Positions 37,782-45,484 of a stretch of DNA of 64,000 bases are shown one piece after another (positions within the stretch are counted from its first letter, which is position 1; every line of letters begins with the position of its first letter). The notes under the pieces were generated by a model. That model had not been told where the DNA came from. It was given only the letters and a program-made list of their open reading frames with translations, and did no database searches. The position numbers and the translations under genes were made by a program. This DNA is from Candidatus Eisenbacteria bacterium. GTDB lineage: Bacteria; Eisenbacteria; RBG-16-71-46; JACRLI01. Where the stretch lies: NCBI GenBank assembly GCA_016235265.1, contig JACRLI010000002.1, positions 30,548 through 94,547 on the forward strand, written 5' to 3'.

Positions 37782-38884
37782 GGCTCACGGCCGGAATGCT
37801 CGTCGTGGCGGCCGTACTGTGCGTCGCGCCGGCGCACGCACAGCGCGAAGTGACCCAGTCGCGCCTGCGCGACGTCAGCCTGGCCCTGCAGCGGATGTGC
37901 GAGGTGCAGGCCGTCTCCGGGCACGAGGCGCCCCTGGCGAAACGTATCCAGTCCCTGCTGCCGGTGGGCCTGCAGGGCACGGTGGACGGCCACGGAAACG
38001 TGATCGTGGAGCTGGGCCCCGGCCCCACGGGCATCACCTTCATCGCGCACCAGGACGAGATCGGTTACGAGGTGAAGGGCCTGGAAGCCGACGGCCGCGC
38101 CACCCTGGTGAAACGCGGCGGATTCTACGACTTCCTGCTCGAAGGGCACGCCGTGGTGGTGGGCACCTCCGCGGGCCCGGTGAACGCGGTGGTGGCCCCG
38201 CGCGCAAGCTGGCTCGAGCCGCGCGCGGACAAGGAGGCCATCACCCCGGAGGAACTGCGGCTGGATTTCGGCACCGATTCCTGGGCGGCCACCGCGGCGC
38301 TGGGGGTCAAGGCGGGGGACCCGGTCACGGTGACCAAGCGCTACGACCGGCTGGGCGCGTTCGGCGCCTCCGCGCGCTCTCTCGACGATCGCGTCGGCTG
38401 CGCCGCGCTGCTGCTGGCCCTGCAGGAGCTGCAGGGGGCGAACCTCAAGCGGAAGGTGAAGTTCGTCTTCTCCACCGAGGAGGAACTGGGACTGTACGGT
38501 GCGGACTTCGCCGCCAAGGCCGACCCGGGCAGCGTGTGCTTCGCCGTGGACACCTTCGTCTCCTCGGACACCCCGCTGGAAAACCCGCGCTTCGCGTACG
38601 CGCCGCTGGGGGAGGGCTGCGTGGTCCGCGCCATCGACACCAGCGTGATCGCCCCGGCCGGCGCGGTGAACCGCGTGCTCCGCCTGGCCCGCGAGGCCCG
38701 CATCCCGGCGCAGCTGGGGATGACCAACGGCGGCAACGACGGCGCCCGATACGTGACGGAGGGGGCGGTGGACGTGCCCATCGGCTGGCCCCTGCGCTAC
38801 TCCCACAGCAATGCGGAAGTGATCGACCTGCGCGACGTGGACGCGCTGGCGGCGCTCATCGGGCAGCTCGCGCGGAAGTGGTGA
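37778..38884 (+). CDS. Exported M42-family metallo-aminopeptidase
   Basis: A 368-residue peptidase with a signal peptide (cleavage after APAHA). Metal and catalytic motifs are intact: FIAHQDEIGYEV, ARSLDDRVGCAALL, STEEELGLYGAD, FAVDTF and YSHSNAEVIDL. M42 enzymes are Zn/Co aminopeptidases forming tetrahedral dodecamers, usually in the cytoplasm; an exported form is less usual. It is coupled to the degenerate paralogue upstream. Its stop is one nt from the convergent transporter stop. Confidence 0.87.
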   Translation: MRLTAGMLVVAAVLCVAPAHAQREVTQSRLRDVSLALQRMCEVQAVSGHEAPLAKRIQSLLPVGLQGTVDGHGNVIVELGPGPTGITFIAHQDEIGYEVKGLEADGRATLVKRGGFYDFLLEGHAVVVGTSAGPVNAVVAPRASWLEPRADKEAITPEELRLDFGTDSWAATAALGVKAGDPVTVTKRYDRLGAFGASARSLDDRVGCAALLLALQELQGANLKRKVKFVFSTEEELGLYGADFAAKADPGSVCFAVDTFVSSDTPLENPRFAYAPLGEGCVVRAIDTSVIAPAGAVNRVLRLAREARIPAQLGMTNGGNDGARYVTEGAVDVPIGWPLRYSHSNAEVIDLRDVDALAALIGQLARKW

Positions 38885-38885
38885 T

Positions 38886-40148
38886 TCAGGCGCCCCACCC
38901 GAAGATCTGCGAGGCCACCAGCGCCAGCGTCAGGGCCACCATCACCACCGTGGTCACCCCGGCCACCACGTTGAAGAAGCGGCTGTTCACGTAGTCGCCC
39001 ATCAGTCCGCGGTCGTTGATCAGCTTGAGCATGAACACCAGGATGACCGGAAGCAGCATGCCGTTGGCGACCTGGGAGAAGAACATCACCTTCAGCAGCG
39101 GGAAGCGGGGAAGCAGGATCACGCCCGCGCCCACCGCGATCAGGAAGGTGTACAGACCGAAGAACTGCGGCGCCTCCATGAACCGGCGGTCCACGCCGGT
39201 CTCCCAGCCAAACGACTCGCACACCGAGTAGGCGGTGGACAGCGGCAGGATCGAGGCGGCGAAGATCGAGGCGTTCAGCAGCCCGATGGCGAAGAGCTTG
39301 CCGGCGTAGACGCCCGCCAGCGGCTCCAGCGCCCGGGCCGCGTCCGCGGCGTCCCGGATGCGCACCCCGTGCACGTTCAGCGTGGCGGCGCACGAAATCG
39401 TGATGAAGAAGACCACCACCACGGCGCTGACCATGCCCACGATGGTGTCCATGCGCGAGGCGTGGTACTGGTCCACGCTGATGCCCTTGTCCACCACGGC
39501 GGCCTGCTGGTAGAACTGCATCCACGGCGCGATGGTGGTCCCCACCACGCCGATGGTCATGCTCAGGAATGCGGGATCCCAGCGCAGCGTGGGCACCACC
39601 GCGCGCTTGAGCACCTCGCCCCACGGCGGGTGGGCCATGATCCCCGAGATGATGTAGGAGATGTAGATCAGGCACGCAAACAGGAACACCTTTTCCACGA
39701 TCCGGTAGGTGCCCTTCACCACCAGCCGCCACACCCCGAAGGCGATCAGCGGGATGGCGATGTAGCGGCTGATGCCGAAGATCTCCAGCGCCGAGGCGAT
39801 GCCCGCGAACTCGGCCATGATGTTGCCCAGGTTGGCGGCCAGCAGCAGCAGCATCACCACGAACGAGAGCCGCACCCCGAATTGCTCCCGGATCAGGTCC
39901 GCCAGCCCCTTGCCGGTCACCACGCCCATGCGCGCGCACATCTCCTGGATCACGATCAGGGCCACGGTCATCGGCAGGAACGTCCACAGCAGCAGGTAGC
40001 CGAAGTGCGCGCCGGCCAGCGAGTAGGTGGTGATGCCGCCGGCGTCGTTGTCCACGTTGGCGGTGATGATCCCCGGGCCCATGACGGCCAGGAAGAGCAG
40101 CAGGCCCTTCAGGCGGGCACGGGGATTGAGGCTCCAGCGGGTGCTCAC
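38886..40148 (-). CDS. Divergent Nramp-family divalent cation transporter
   Basis: A 420-residue membrane protein with about 11 spans. Nramp landmarks are present but altered: the TM1 block MGPGIITANVDNDAGG replaces the canonical DPGN, and the TM6 block GTTIAPWMQFYQQA replaces GTTIMPHN. Loss of the metal-selecting Met suggests Mg2+ or another non-transition cation rather than Mn2+/Fe2+. Start GTG overlaps the upstream M20 stop (GTGA). Confidence 0.82.
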   Translation of the reverse strand: MSTRWSLNPRARLKGLLLFLAVMGPGIITANVDNDAGGITTYSLAGAHFGYLLLWTFLPMTVALIVIQEMCARMGVVTGKGLADLIREQFGVRLSFVVMLLLLAANLGNIMAEFAGIASALEIFGISRYIAIPLIAFGVWRLVVKGTYRIVEKVFLFACLIYISYIISGIMAHPPWGEVLKRAVVPTLRWDPAFLSMTIGVVGTTIAPWMQFYQQAAVVDKGISVDQYHASRMDTIVGMVSAVVVVFFITISCAATLNVHGVRIRDAADAARALEPLAGVYAGKLFAIGLLNASIFAASILPLSTAYSVCESFGWETGVDRRFMEAPQFFGLYTFLIAVGAGVILLPRFPLLKVMFFSQVANGMLLPVILVFMLKLINDRGLMGDYVNSRFFNVVAGVTTVVMVALTLALVASQIFGWGA

Positions 40149-41233
40149 CGCGGGTCCCCCATCACCAGGCCGTAGTCGCGGTACACCCGGGCGGCGGCGG
40201 CCACCTCGCGCATCGAGACCCACTCGTCGTTGGTGTGGCAGCTCTCCTGGGCACCGGGGCCGAAGATCACCACCGGCTTGTGCAGCGCCGCGAACACCGC
40301 CGCCTCGGTGGCGAAGTAGATGATGCCGCGCGGGCGGGCGGCCACGGTCTCGAAGAGCCGCAGCGCCGGGTGGCGCGGATCCTGGGCCAGGGCCGTCACG
40401 AAGTGGAGCCGCTCGAGCCGGTGCGGTACGCGCGCGCGCTTCAGCCGGGCCCGCACCCGGGCCTCGTGGGGCGCCGGCTTGAGAGCGCCCGGGACCCGGA
40501 AGTCGAGCAGCGCCACGCAGCGGTCGGCCACGAGGTTGGGCCGGGTGCCGCCCTCGATGCGGCCCACGTTGAAGGTCACGCCGCCGCGGTCGCTGGAGGG
40601 AAACGCGGCGCGGAGCGCCGCCAGCAGGGCGAGCATTCGCTCGGTGGCGGAAACGCCGGTCCAGGGCATGCTGGCGTGGGCGCTGCGGCCGGAGGTGGTC
40701 AGCAGGAACTGGTGAACCGCCTTCTCCGCGAAACCCACGCGCAGTCCCGTGGGCTCGGCCACCACCACCGCCGAGGCGGCGCGCAGCGCGGGGGCCTTGA
40801 GCACGGCGACGGCGCCCTTCATGCCGGTCTCCTCGTCGGTGGTGAGGATCACGGAGAACGGGACCCGGCCGGCCAGCTGCGAGGCGGCCGCGAGGATGGC
40901 GGCCACCCCGCCCTTCATGTCGGCGCTGCCGCGTCCGTACAGGCGCGAGCCGCGGCACTGACCGGGCTTCGTCTTCCACTCCCCGGTGGCGGGGACGGTG
41001 TCGATGTGACCCGAGAACAGCACGCCGCCGCGGCCGAAGGTGGAGAGCACCACCGGGCCGTCCGGCGGACCGAGCACGCGGGTGCGGCCGCCCAGGCCGC
41101 GGAGCATGTCGGCGGTCCAGTCGGCGATGGGCCGGCGGTCCTCGGGGCGATCGCTGCGGAAGCGGACCAGGGCCGCGAGGAGGGAGGCGAGGTTTCGCGT
41201 GTCGAAGTCGGGGCGCAACGCGTTGCCGGCCAT
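40145..41233 (-). CDS. M20-family amidohydrolase/peptidase (DapE/ArgE-like)
   Basis: A 362-residue di-zinc hydrolase. Motifs are LFSGHIDTVPATG, LYGRGSADMKGGVAA, LTTDEETGMKGA and VVVAEPTGLRV, with the dimerisation lid SGRSAHASMPWTG. It resembles succinyl-diaminopimelate desuccinylase and acetylornithine deacetylase, but the substrate is not assignable. ATG 41233 has GGAGG upstream. It is translationally coupled to the Nramp-like gene. Confidence 0.85.
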   Translation of the reverse strand: MAGNALRPDFDTRNLASLLAALVRFRSDRPEDRRPIADWTADMLRGLGGRTRVLGPPDGPVVLSTFGRGGVLFSGHIDTVPATGEWKTKPGQCRGSRLYGRGSADMKGGVAAILAAASQLAGRVPFSVILTTDEETGMKGAVAVLKAPALRAASAVVVAEPTGLRVGFAEKAVHQFLLTTSGRSAHASMPWTGVSATERMLALLAALRAAFPSSDRGGVTFNVGRIEGGTRPNLVADRCVALLDFRVPGALKPAPHEARVRARLKRARVPHRLERLHFVTALAQDPRHPALRLFETVAARPRGIIYFATEAAVFAALHKPVVIFGPGAQESCHTNDEWVSMREVAAAARVYRDYGLVMGDPR

Positions 41234-41423
41234 GCGGGACCTCCGGGTGCGCGTTCGAGTCCAGGACGATGGGGCGGCGCGACGTCGCGCCACGGCGGGT
41301 CTCGCCGCAGTATATGGAATGGACGCGGGTGGCCGCAATGAAAGGATGCCCCGCTGAAGGGACGCCCCGCCGCAAGCCAGCCGCACGGACACGCCGCACG
41401 GAGGCACCTCACGGACGCACCCC

Positions 41424-41452
41424 TTGCCCTCGCATACCGGCGGGCCTACCAT
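41424..41452 (+). promoter_or_regulatory. Leaderless promoter of a lipoprotein gene
   Basis: TTGCCC (41424-41429), 17-nt spacer, TACCAT (41447-41452), then six nt to ATG 41459. No SD. Confidence 0.5.
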
Positions 41453-41458
41453 GCCGCC

Positions 41459-41935
41459 ATGAGGACATTCCACATGCCCCGGCGCCGCGGCGCCGGCCTT
41501 GCGTGCGCGGCGGCCATGGCGCTGCTGGCTCTCCAGGGATGCTCCACCTTGGTCCGGCTCGCGCCCGCCGAGTACACCGATGCGCCCAACCGCAAAGGCA
41601 CCGCGATGATCCACACCCGCGACGGCCGCGTCTACGAGCTGCCCGACGTGGCGGTCGACAGTTCGCGGTTCGTGGGCCGCGTGGACGTGATGCGCAACAT
41701 CGTGACCCGCGACGGCCACCTGGACGCGGTGGAGGATGTGGAGACGGTCCGGATCCCATTCTCCGACGTGGTCCGGGTGGAGATGCGCCGCGCCAACCTG
41801 CTGGGGACGGTGGCGGCGCTGGGCGTGGGGGTGGGCCTGGTCTACATGCTGGCGAAGGCGCTGGGGCCGGCCTCGACGGACACCACCGGGACCACGCCGC
41901 CCAACCCGCTGCCCACGGGCTGGCACAGGAGGTAA
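41459..41935 (+). CDS. Small lipoprotein of unknown function
   Basis: A 158-residue lipoprotein with lipobox LLALQGCS. After the lipid anchor comes a beta-rich core (MIHTRDGRVYELPDVAVDSS, VRIPFSDVVRVEMRR) similar to small domains that follow conserved lipoprotein signals in FCB bacteria. A hydrophobic Gly-rich segment (VAALGVGVGLVYMLAKAL) near the end may insert into the membrane. Family not recognised. Confidence 0.7.
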   Translation: MRTFHMPRRRGAGLACAAAMALLALQGCSTLVRLAPAEYTDAPNRKGTAMIHTRDGRVYELPDVAVDSSRFVGRVDVMRNIVTRDGHLDAVEDVETVRIPFSDVVRVEMRRANLLGTVAALGVGVGLVYMLAKALGPASTDTTGTTPPNPLPTGWHRR

Positions 41936-41979
41936 CCGGGGGCCGCGCGCGCCGGGCGGCGGCGGGCGCGAACCACCGG

Positions 41980-42459
41980 CTAGCGGGTCACCAGGTGCAG
42001 CACCAGCGCGGCCACGGCGAGCCCCACCGCATCCGAGGCGAGATCCAGGCGGCTGGCGCCCTGTCCGGCACCCGCAGGACGCAGCAGGCTGTCGTGGAGC
42101 TCCTTGAGCACCCCGGCCGTGGCCGCTCCCATGAGCGAGGCCGCGGGGGAGGCGCCCGCCAGCCGCAGGTCGAGTGCTATATTGAACGTCGCCGCGGCGT
42201 GCATCCTGCGATCGGGGTCCAGCAGGGTCCCCTCCCCGGAGCGCGGCACCCAGAATCGGCGGGGCGGCGGTTCCAAGGGCGCGGAAGGCGCCGGACCGGC
42301 CGCCATGGAGTCCGATGGACCGGCCGCTCCGGGGTCACCCGGACCGGTCGCCACGGAGTCCGCCACGCTGGCCGCCCGCGAGGGCGGGGGACCGGCCGGG
42401 GGCCCGACCGACAGCGCGAAGCAGGCCGCGAGCATCAGGAACATCGTCCGCTGGCGCAT
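41980..42459 (-). CDS. Small exported protein, YfiM/DUF2279-like core
   Basis: A 159-residue protein with an N-terminal signal segment, a Pro/Ala/Ser-rich linker and a helical core: RRMHAAATFNIALDLRLAG, TAGVLKELHD, RLDLASDAVGLAVAALVLH. This order (His helix, KEhhD, DhhADhhG) resembles YfiM/DUF2279 proteins, but the match is weak. The ATG lies six nt from an extended -10 (TGC-TATGCT), so it is probably leaderless. Confidence 0.55.
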   Translation of the reverse strand: MRQRTMFLMLAACFALSVGPPAGPPPSRAASVADSVATGPGDPGAAGPSDSMAAGPAPSAPLEPPPRRFWVPRSGEGTLLDPDRRMHAAATFNIALDLRLAGASPAASLMGAATAGVLKELHDSLLRPAGAGQGASRLDLASDAVGLAVAALVLHLVTR

Positions 42460-42465
42460 GGGGCC

Positions 42466-42474
42466 AGCATAGCA
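42466..42474 (-). promoter_or_regulatory. Extended -10, leaderless promoter
   Basis: Minus-strand TGC followed by TATGCT (42466-42471), six nt before the ATG at 42459. No clear -35. Confidence 0.45.
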
Positions 42475-42527
42475 CGCCCGATCCGCCCGGCCCCCCGAAG
42501 GCCGGCGCGGGCGGCGAACGAGGTGGA

Positions 42528-42962
42528 ATGTCTCCCATCCGAAATCCCGAGCCTCCCGAGGAACTGCTGCGCAACGTGCTGCGGCGCAGCCGGACGCTCG
42601 CCGTGGTGGGTCTTTCGAATTCCCCGGAGCGCCCCAGCCACTACGTGGCCCGCAACCTCCAACTCGCGGGCTACCGGGTGATCCCGGTGAATCCCGCGGT
42701 GAAGACCGCGCTGGGGGAGCGCAGCTACGCCTCGCTCCTGGACGTCCCCGGCACCGTGGACCTGGTGCTGGTGTTCCGCCGCTCGCAATTCGTGGAGCCG
42801 GTGGTGGACGACGCCATCCGGGCCGGTGCCCGCGCGGTGTGGATGCAGGTGGGGGTCCGCCATCCCGCGGCCGCGCGCAAGGCGCGCGAGGCCGGCCTCG
42901 ACGTGGTCATGGACCGCTGCGCCTGGGTGGAGTACCAGAAGTTCTTCGGACCCCGGTTGTGA
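42528..42962 (+). CDS. CoA-binding domain protein
   Basis: A 144-residue Rossmann-like CoA_binding_2 protein: LAVVGLSNSPERPSHYVARN, YRVIPVNPAV, SYASLLDVPGTVDLVLVFRR, AVWMQVGVRHPAAARKAREA, VVMDRCAWVEY. It is of the YccU type, length typical. GAGGTGG precedes the ATG. The stop overlaps the next GTG (GTGA). Confidence 0.88.
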   Translation: MSPIRNPEPPEELLRNVLRRSRTLAVVGLSNSPERPSHYVARNLQLAGYRVIPVNPAVKTALGERSYASLLDVPGTVDLVLVFRRSQFVEPVVDDAIRAGARAVWMQVGVRHPAAARKAREAGLDVVMDRCAWVEYQKFFGPRL

Positions 42963-45259
42963 AAGTCCTTCAGACCCGCAGGGGCGCGGCGGGGCTCTCG
43001 GTTCTCAGCAACCTCACCCTCACGTCCGCCAAGCTGGTCGCCGCCTCGCTCACCGGATCCGTGGGTCTCCTCTCCGAGGCGGTGCACTCCGGCGTGGACC
43101 TGCTGGCCTCCGGCATCGCCTTCGTGGCAGTGCGCAAGGCCGAGGCCCCCGCCGACGCGCGCTATCGCTACGGGCACGGGAAGTGGGAGAGTCTCTCGGG
43201 GCTGCTCGAAGGCATCCTGATCCTGCTGGCGGCCGGGCTGATCTGGAAGGAGGCCCTCTACAAGTGGGTGCATCCCGAACCATTGCGCAGCCTCGGTTCG
43301 GGACTCGCGGCCATCGTGCTCTCCATCGTGGTCAACACCTTTGTCTCCCGGCACCTGTTCCGGGTGGCCCGGCGTGAGCGTTCGCTGGCCCTGGAAGTGG
43401 ACGCGGCGCACCTGAAGGGCGACGTGATCTCCTCCATCGGCGTACTGGCGGGGCTGGTGCTGGTGTACTTCACGCGGGACCCGCGCCTGGACGCCGCTGC
43501 CGGCTTCGTGGTCGGCGGATTCGTGGTCCACGCCGGCTGGGGGGCGATGCAGGCCTCGGTGGAGGAGCTGCTGGACCGCAGCCTGCCCCAGGAGGAAGCG
43601 ATGGTGCGGCGCATCCTCGACGACCACATGCCGCAGTTCCTGAGCTACCACGACCTGCGCTCCCGGCGCGTGGGGCGGCGCAGCCTCTTCGAGATCCACC
43701 TGGTGGTCACCGGCGACCAGACGGTGGAGCAGGCGCACGCCTTCTGCGATCACCTGGAGCACGACATCCGCGAGGCGCTGGGCGACGTGCACGTGGCCAT
43801 CCACGTGGAGCCGCCCAGCGAGCTGGAGCCCTCGGAGCGCGACCGGCTGCGCCGCTCCCGTCCCCCGGAGCGGCTCAGCCCGCGCGAGATCCTGGCCCGC
43901 GAGCTGCCGGGCCGGCTGCCCGGGCGGGTGCTGGAGGTGCTTCGCGCGCTCCAGGAGCGCGGCCGCCAGGGCTACGTGGTCGGCGGCGTGCTCCGCGACG
44001 TGCTCCTGGGCCGCGGTGCGCCCGACGACTGGGACGTGGCCACCGACGCCCCGCCCGACGAGGTGCTGGCGCTGTTTCCCGACGCCCTCCAGGTGGGCAT
44101 CGTGCACGGCACCGTGGGGGTGCGCGACGGCGAGAGGCTGATCGAGGTGACCACCTTCCGCCACGAGTGGGGCTATTCCGACGCCCGCCACCCCGACGGG
44201 GTGAAGTTCGTCTCCAGCATCGAGGACGACCTGGCGCGCCGCGACTTCACCGTGAACGCCATGGCCTACGATCCGCTGCAGTCGCGCTTCGTGGATCCCG
44301 AGGGAGGCTGGGCCGACCTGCAGGCCAAGCTGCTGCGCGCGGTGGGCGATCCCGCCGAACGGTTCCGCGAGGATGGCCTGCGCCCGCTGCGCGCGGCGCG
44401 ATTTGCTGCGCAGCTGGACTTCGCGCTGGACGAGGCCACGCTGGAGGCCATCGGGCCGGCGCGGCCCTCGGTGGCCCGCGTCGCGGTGGAACGGGTGCGC
44501 GACGAGCTGAAGAAGCTGGTGGTGGCCGAGCGCGCGCGACGCGGGTTCGCGGTGCTGGAGCGGAGCGGGCTGCTGGAGGACGTGCTGCCCGAGCTGGCCG
44601 CCTGCCGCGACGTGTACCAGAACCGCTTTCACGCCTTCGACGTGTATGGACACAGCCTGGCCACCCTGGAGAACGCCCCCCGGGCCAAGGCGCGGGTGCG
44701 CTGGGCGGCGCTGCTGCACGACATCGGCAAGCCCGGCACCAAGCAGCTTCGCGACGGGGAGGGCACATTCCACAACCACCAGGCGGAGGGCGCGGAGATG
44801 GCCGACGCGCTGCTCCGGAGGCTGCGCTTCGGCAACGCCGAGCGCGAGACCATCGTGCACCTGGTGCGCGAGCACATGTTCGACTACCGCGCCGAGTGGA
44901 CCGACGCCGCGCTGCGCCGCTTCGTGCGCCGCGTGGGGCGCGAGAACCTGGCCGACCTGTTCGACCTGCGCATCGCCGACATGCTCGGCAACGGCTTGAA
45001 GCAGGGCTTCCCGCACTACCTCGAGGAGCTGCACGCCCGCATCGAAGCGCTGCTCGAGCGTGACACCGCGCTGAGCCCGCACGACCTCGCGCTGGACGGC
45101 GCGGAGATCATGCGCCTGCTTGGAATCGGGCCCGGACCGCGCGTGGGCGCGGCGCAGGAGTTCCTCCTGGAAGCGGTGCTGGAGGAGCCCTCCCGCAACA
45201 CCGCCATCGAGCTCGAGCGCGTGCTGCGCGAGAACGCGGAAAAACTGCGCCAGGCTTGA
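42959..45259 (+). CDS. Fusion: CDF metal transporter + CCA/poly(A) polymerase-type nucleotidyltransferase
   Basis: One uninterrupted 766-residue frame. Residues 1-200 are a cation diffusion facilitator with metal sites H43/D47 (SEAVHSGVDLLAS) and H151/D155 (HLKGDVISS); 200-290 is its cytoplasmic domain. After a basic linker (about 290-320), residues 320-766 form a class II nucleotidyltransferase: GYVVGGVLRDVLLG, DDWDVAT (D357, D359), EDDLARRDFTVNAMAYD, PAERFREDGLRPLRAARFAA, and an HD domain (LLHDIGKP, H587, D588). The tail could add CCA to tRNA or polyadenylate RNA. No Met lies in the linker; internal GTG 43928 or 43937 could in principle start the second half, but with poor RBS. Confidence 0.85.
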   Translation: MKVLQTRRGAAGLSVLSNLTLTSAKLVAASLTGSVGLLSEAVHSGVDLLASGIAFVAVRKAEAPADARYRYGHGKWESLSGLLEGILILLAAGLIWKEALYKWVHPEPLRSLGSGLAAIVLSIVVNTFVSRHLFRVARRERSLALEVDAAHLKGDVISSIGVLAGLVLVYFTRDPRLDAAAGFVVGGFVVHAGWGAMQASVEELLDRSLPQEEAMVRRILDDHMPQFLSYHDLRSRRVGRRSLFEIHLVVTGDQTVEQAHAFCDHLEHDIREALGDVHVAIHVEPPSELEPSERDRLRRSRPPERLSPREILARELPGRLPGRVLEVLRALQERGRQGYVVGGVLRDVLLGRGAPDDWDVATDAPPDEVLALFPDALQVGIVHGTVGVRDGERLIEVTTFRHEWGYSDARHPDGVKFVSSIEDDLARRDFTVNAMAYDPLQSRFVDPEGGWADLQAKLLRAVGDPAERFREDGLRPLRAARFAAQLDFALDEATLEAIGPARPSVARVAVERVRDELKKLVVAERARRGFAVLERSGLLEDVLPELAACRDVYQNRFHAFDVYGHSLATLENAPRAKARVRWAALLHDIGKPGTKQLRDGEGTFHNHQAEGAEMADALLRRLRFGNAERETIVHLVREHMFDYRAEWTDAALRRFVRRVGRENLADLFDLRIADMLGNGLKQGFPHYLEELHARIEALLERDTALSPHDLALDGAEIMRLLGIGPGPRVGAAQEFLLEAVLEEPSRNTAIELERVLRENAEKLRQA

Positions 45260-45284
45260 GCGTTTCCGGCCTCCGAAAATTTTC

Positions 45285-45312
45285 TTGACGCGGCCGTCGC
45301 GAAGCGTAATTT
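45285..45312 (+). promoter_or_regulatory. nrdJ promoter
   Basis: TTGACG (45285-45290), 16-nt spacer, TAATTT (45307-45312). A leader of about 165 nt follows, ending in AAGGAGG. No B12 riboswitch or NrdR box was recognised in it. Confidence 0.6.
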
Positions 45313-45388
45313 GGGGCCTCACCGAAGCCCCGCGTGGGGCTTCCGACGACCTCAGCAGGCCGGTTGAAAACTCCTCTCGATTCGAAAG

Positions 45389-45397
45389 TTTTCCACA
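45389..45397 (+). promoter_or_regulatory. DnaA-box-like site in the nrdJ leader
   Basis: TTTTCCACA matches the TTWTNCACA DnaA-box consensus exactly. It is also the right arm of an imperfect dyad (GAAAACT ... AGTTTTC). Confidence 0.4.
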
Positions 45398-45484
45398 TCT
45401 GCTTCCCGCCCCAAGGAAGGGGGCCGGGACGGCATGGACGCCCACCGGGATCCCGCGAGCTCCCGGGCGTAAGGAGGCACTTCC

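Noticed and set aside
37202..38884. Long single frame through the two M42-type genes
   Set aside because: The upstream part is a shifted-frame shadow of the degenerate M42 gene; the real second gene starts at ATG 37778 with a signal peptide.
45260..45484. Cobalamin riboswitch or NrdR boxes upstream of nrdJ
   Set aside because: No B12-box-like conserved segment or paired NrdR sequence was found; only a promoter, an imperfect dyad and a DnaA-box-like 9-mer are visible.
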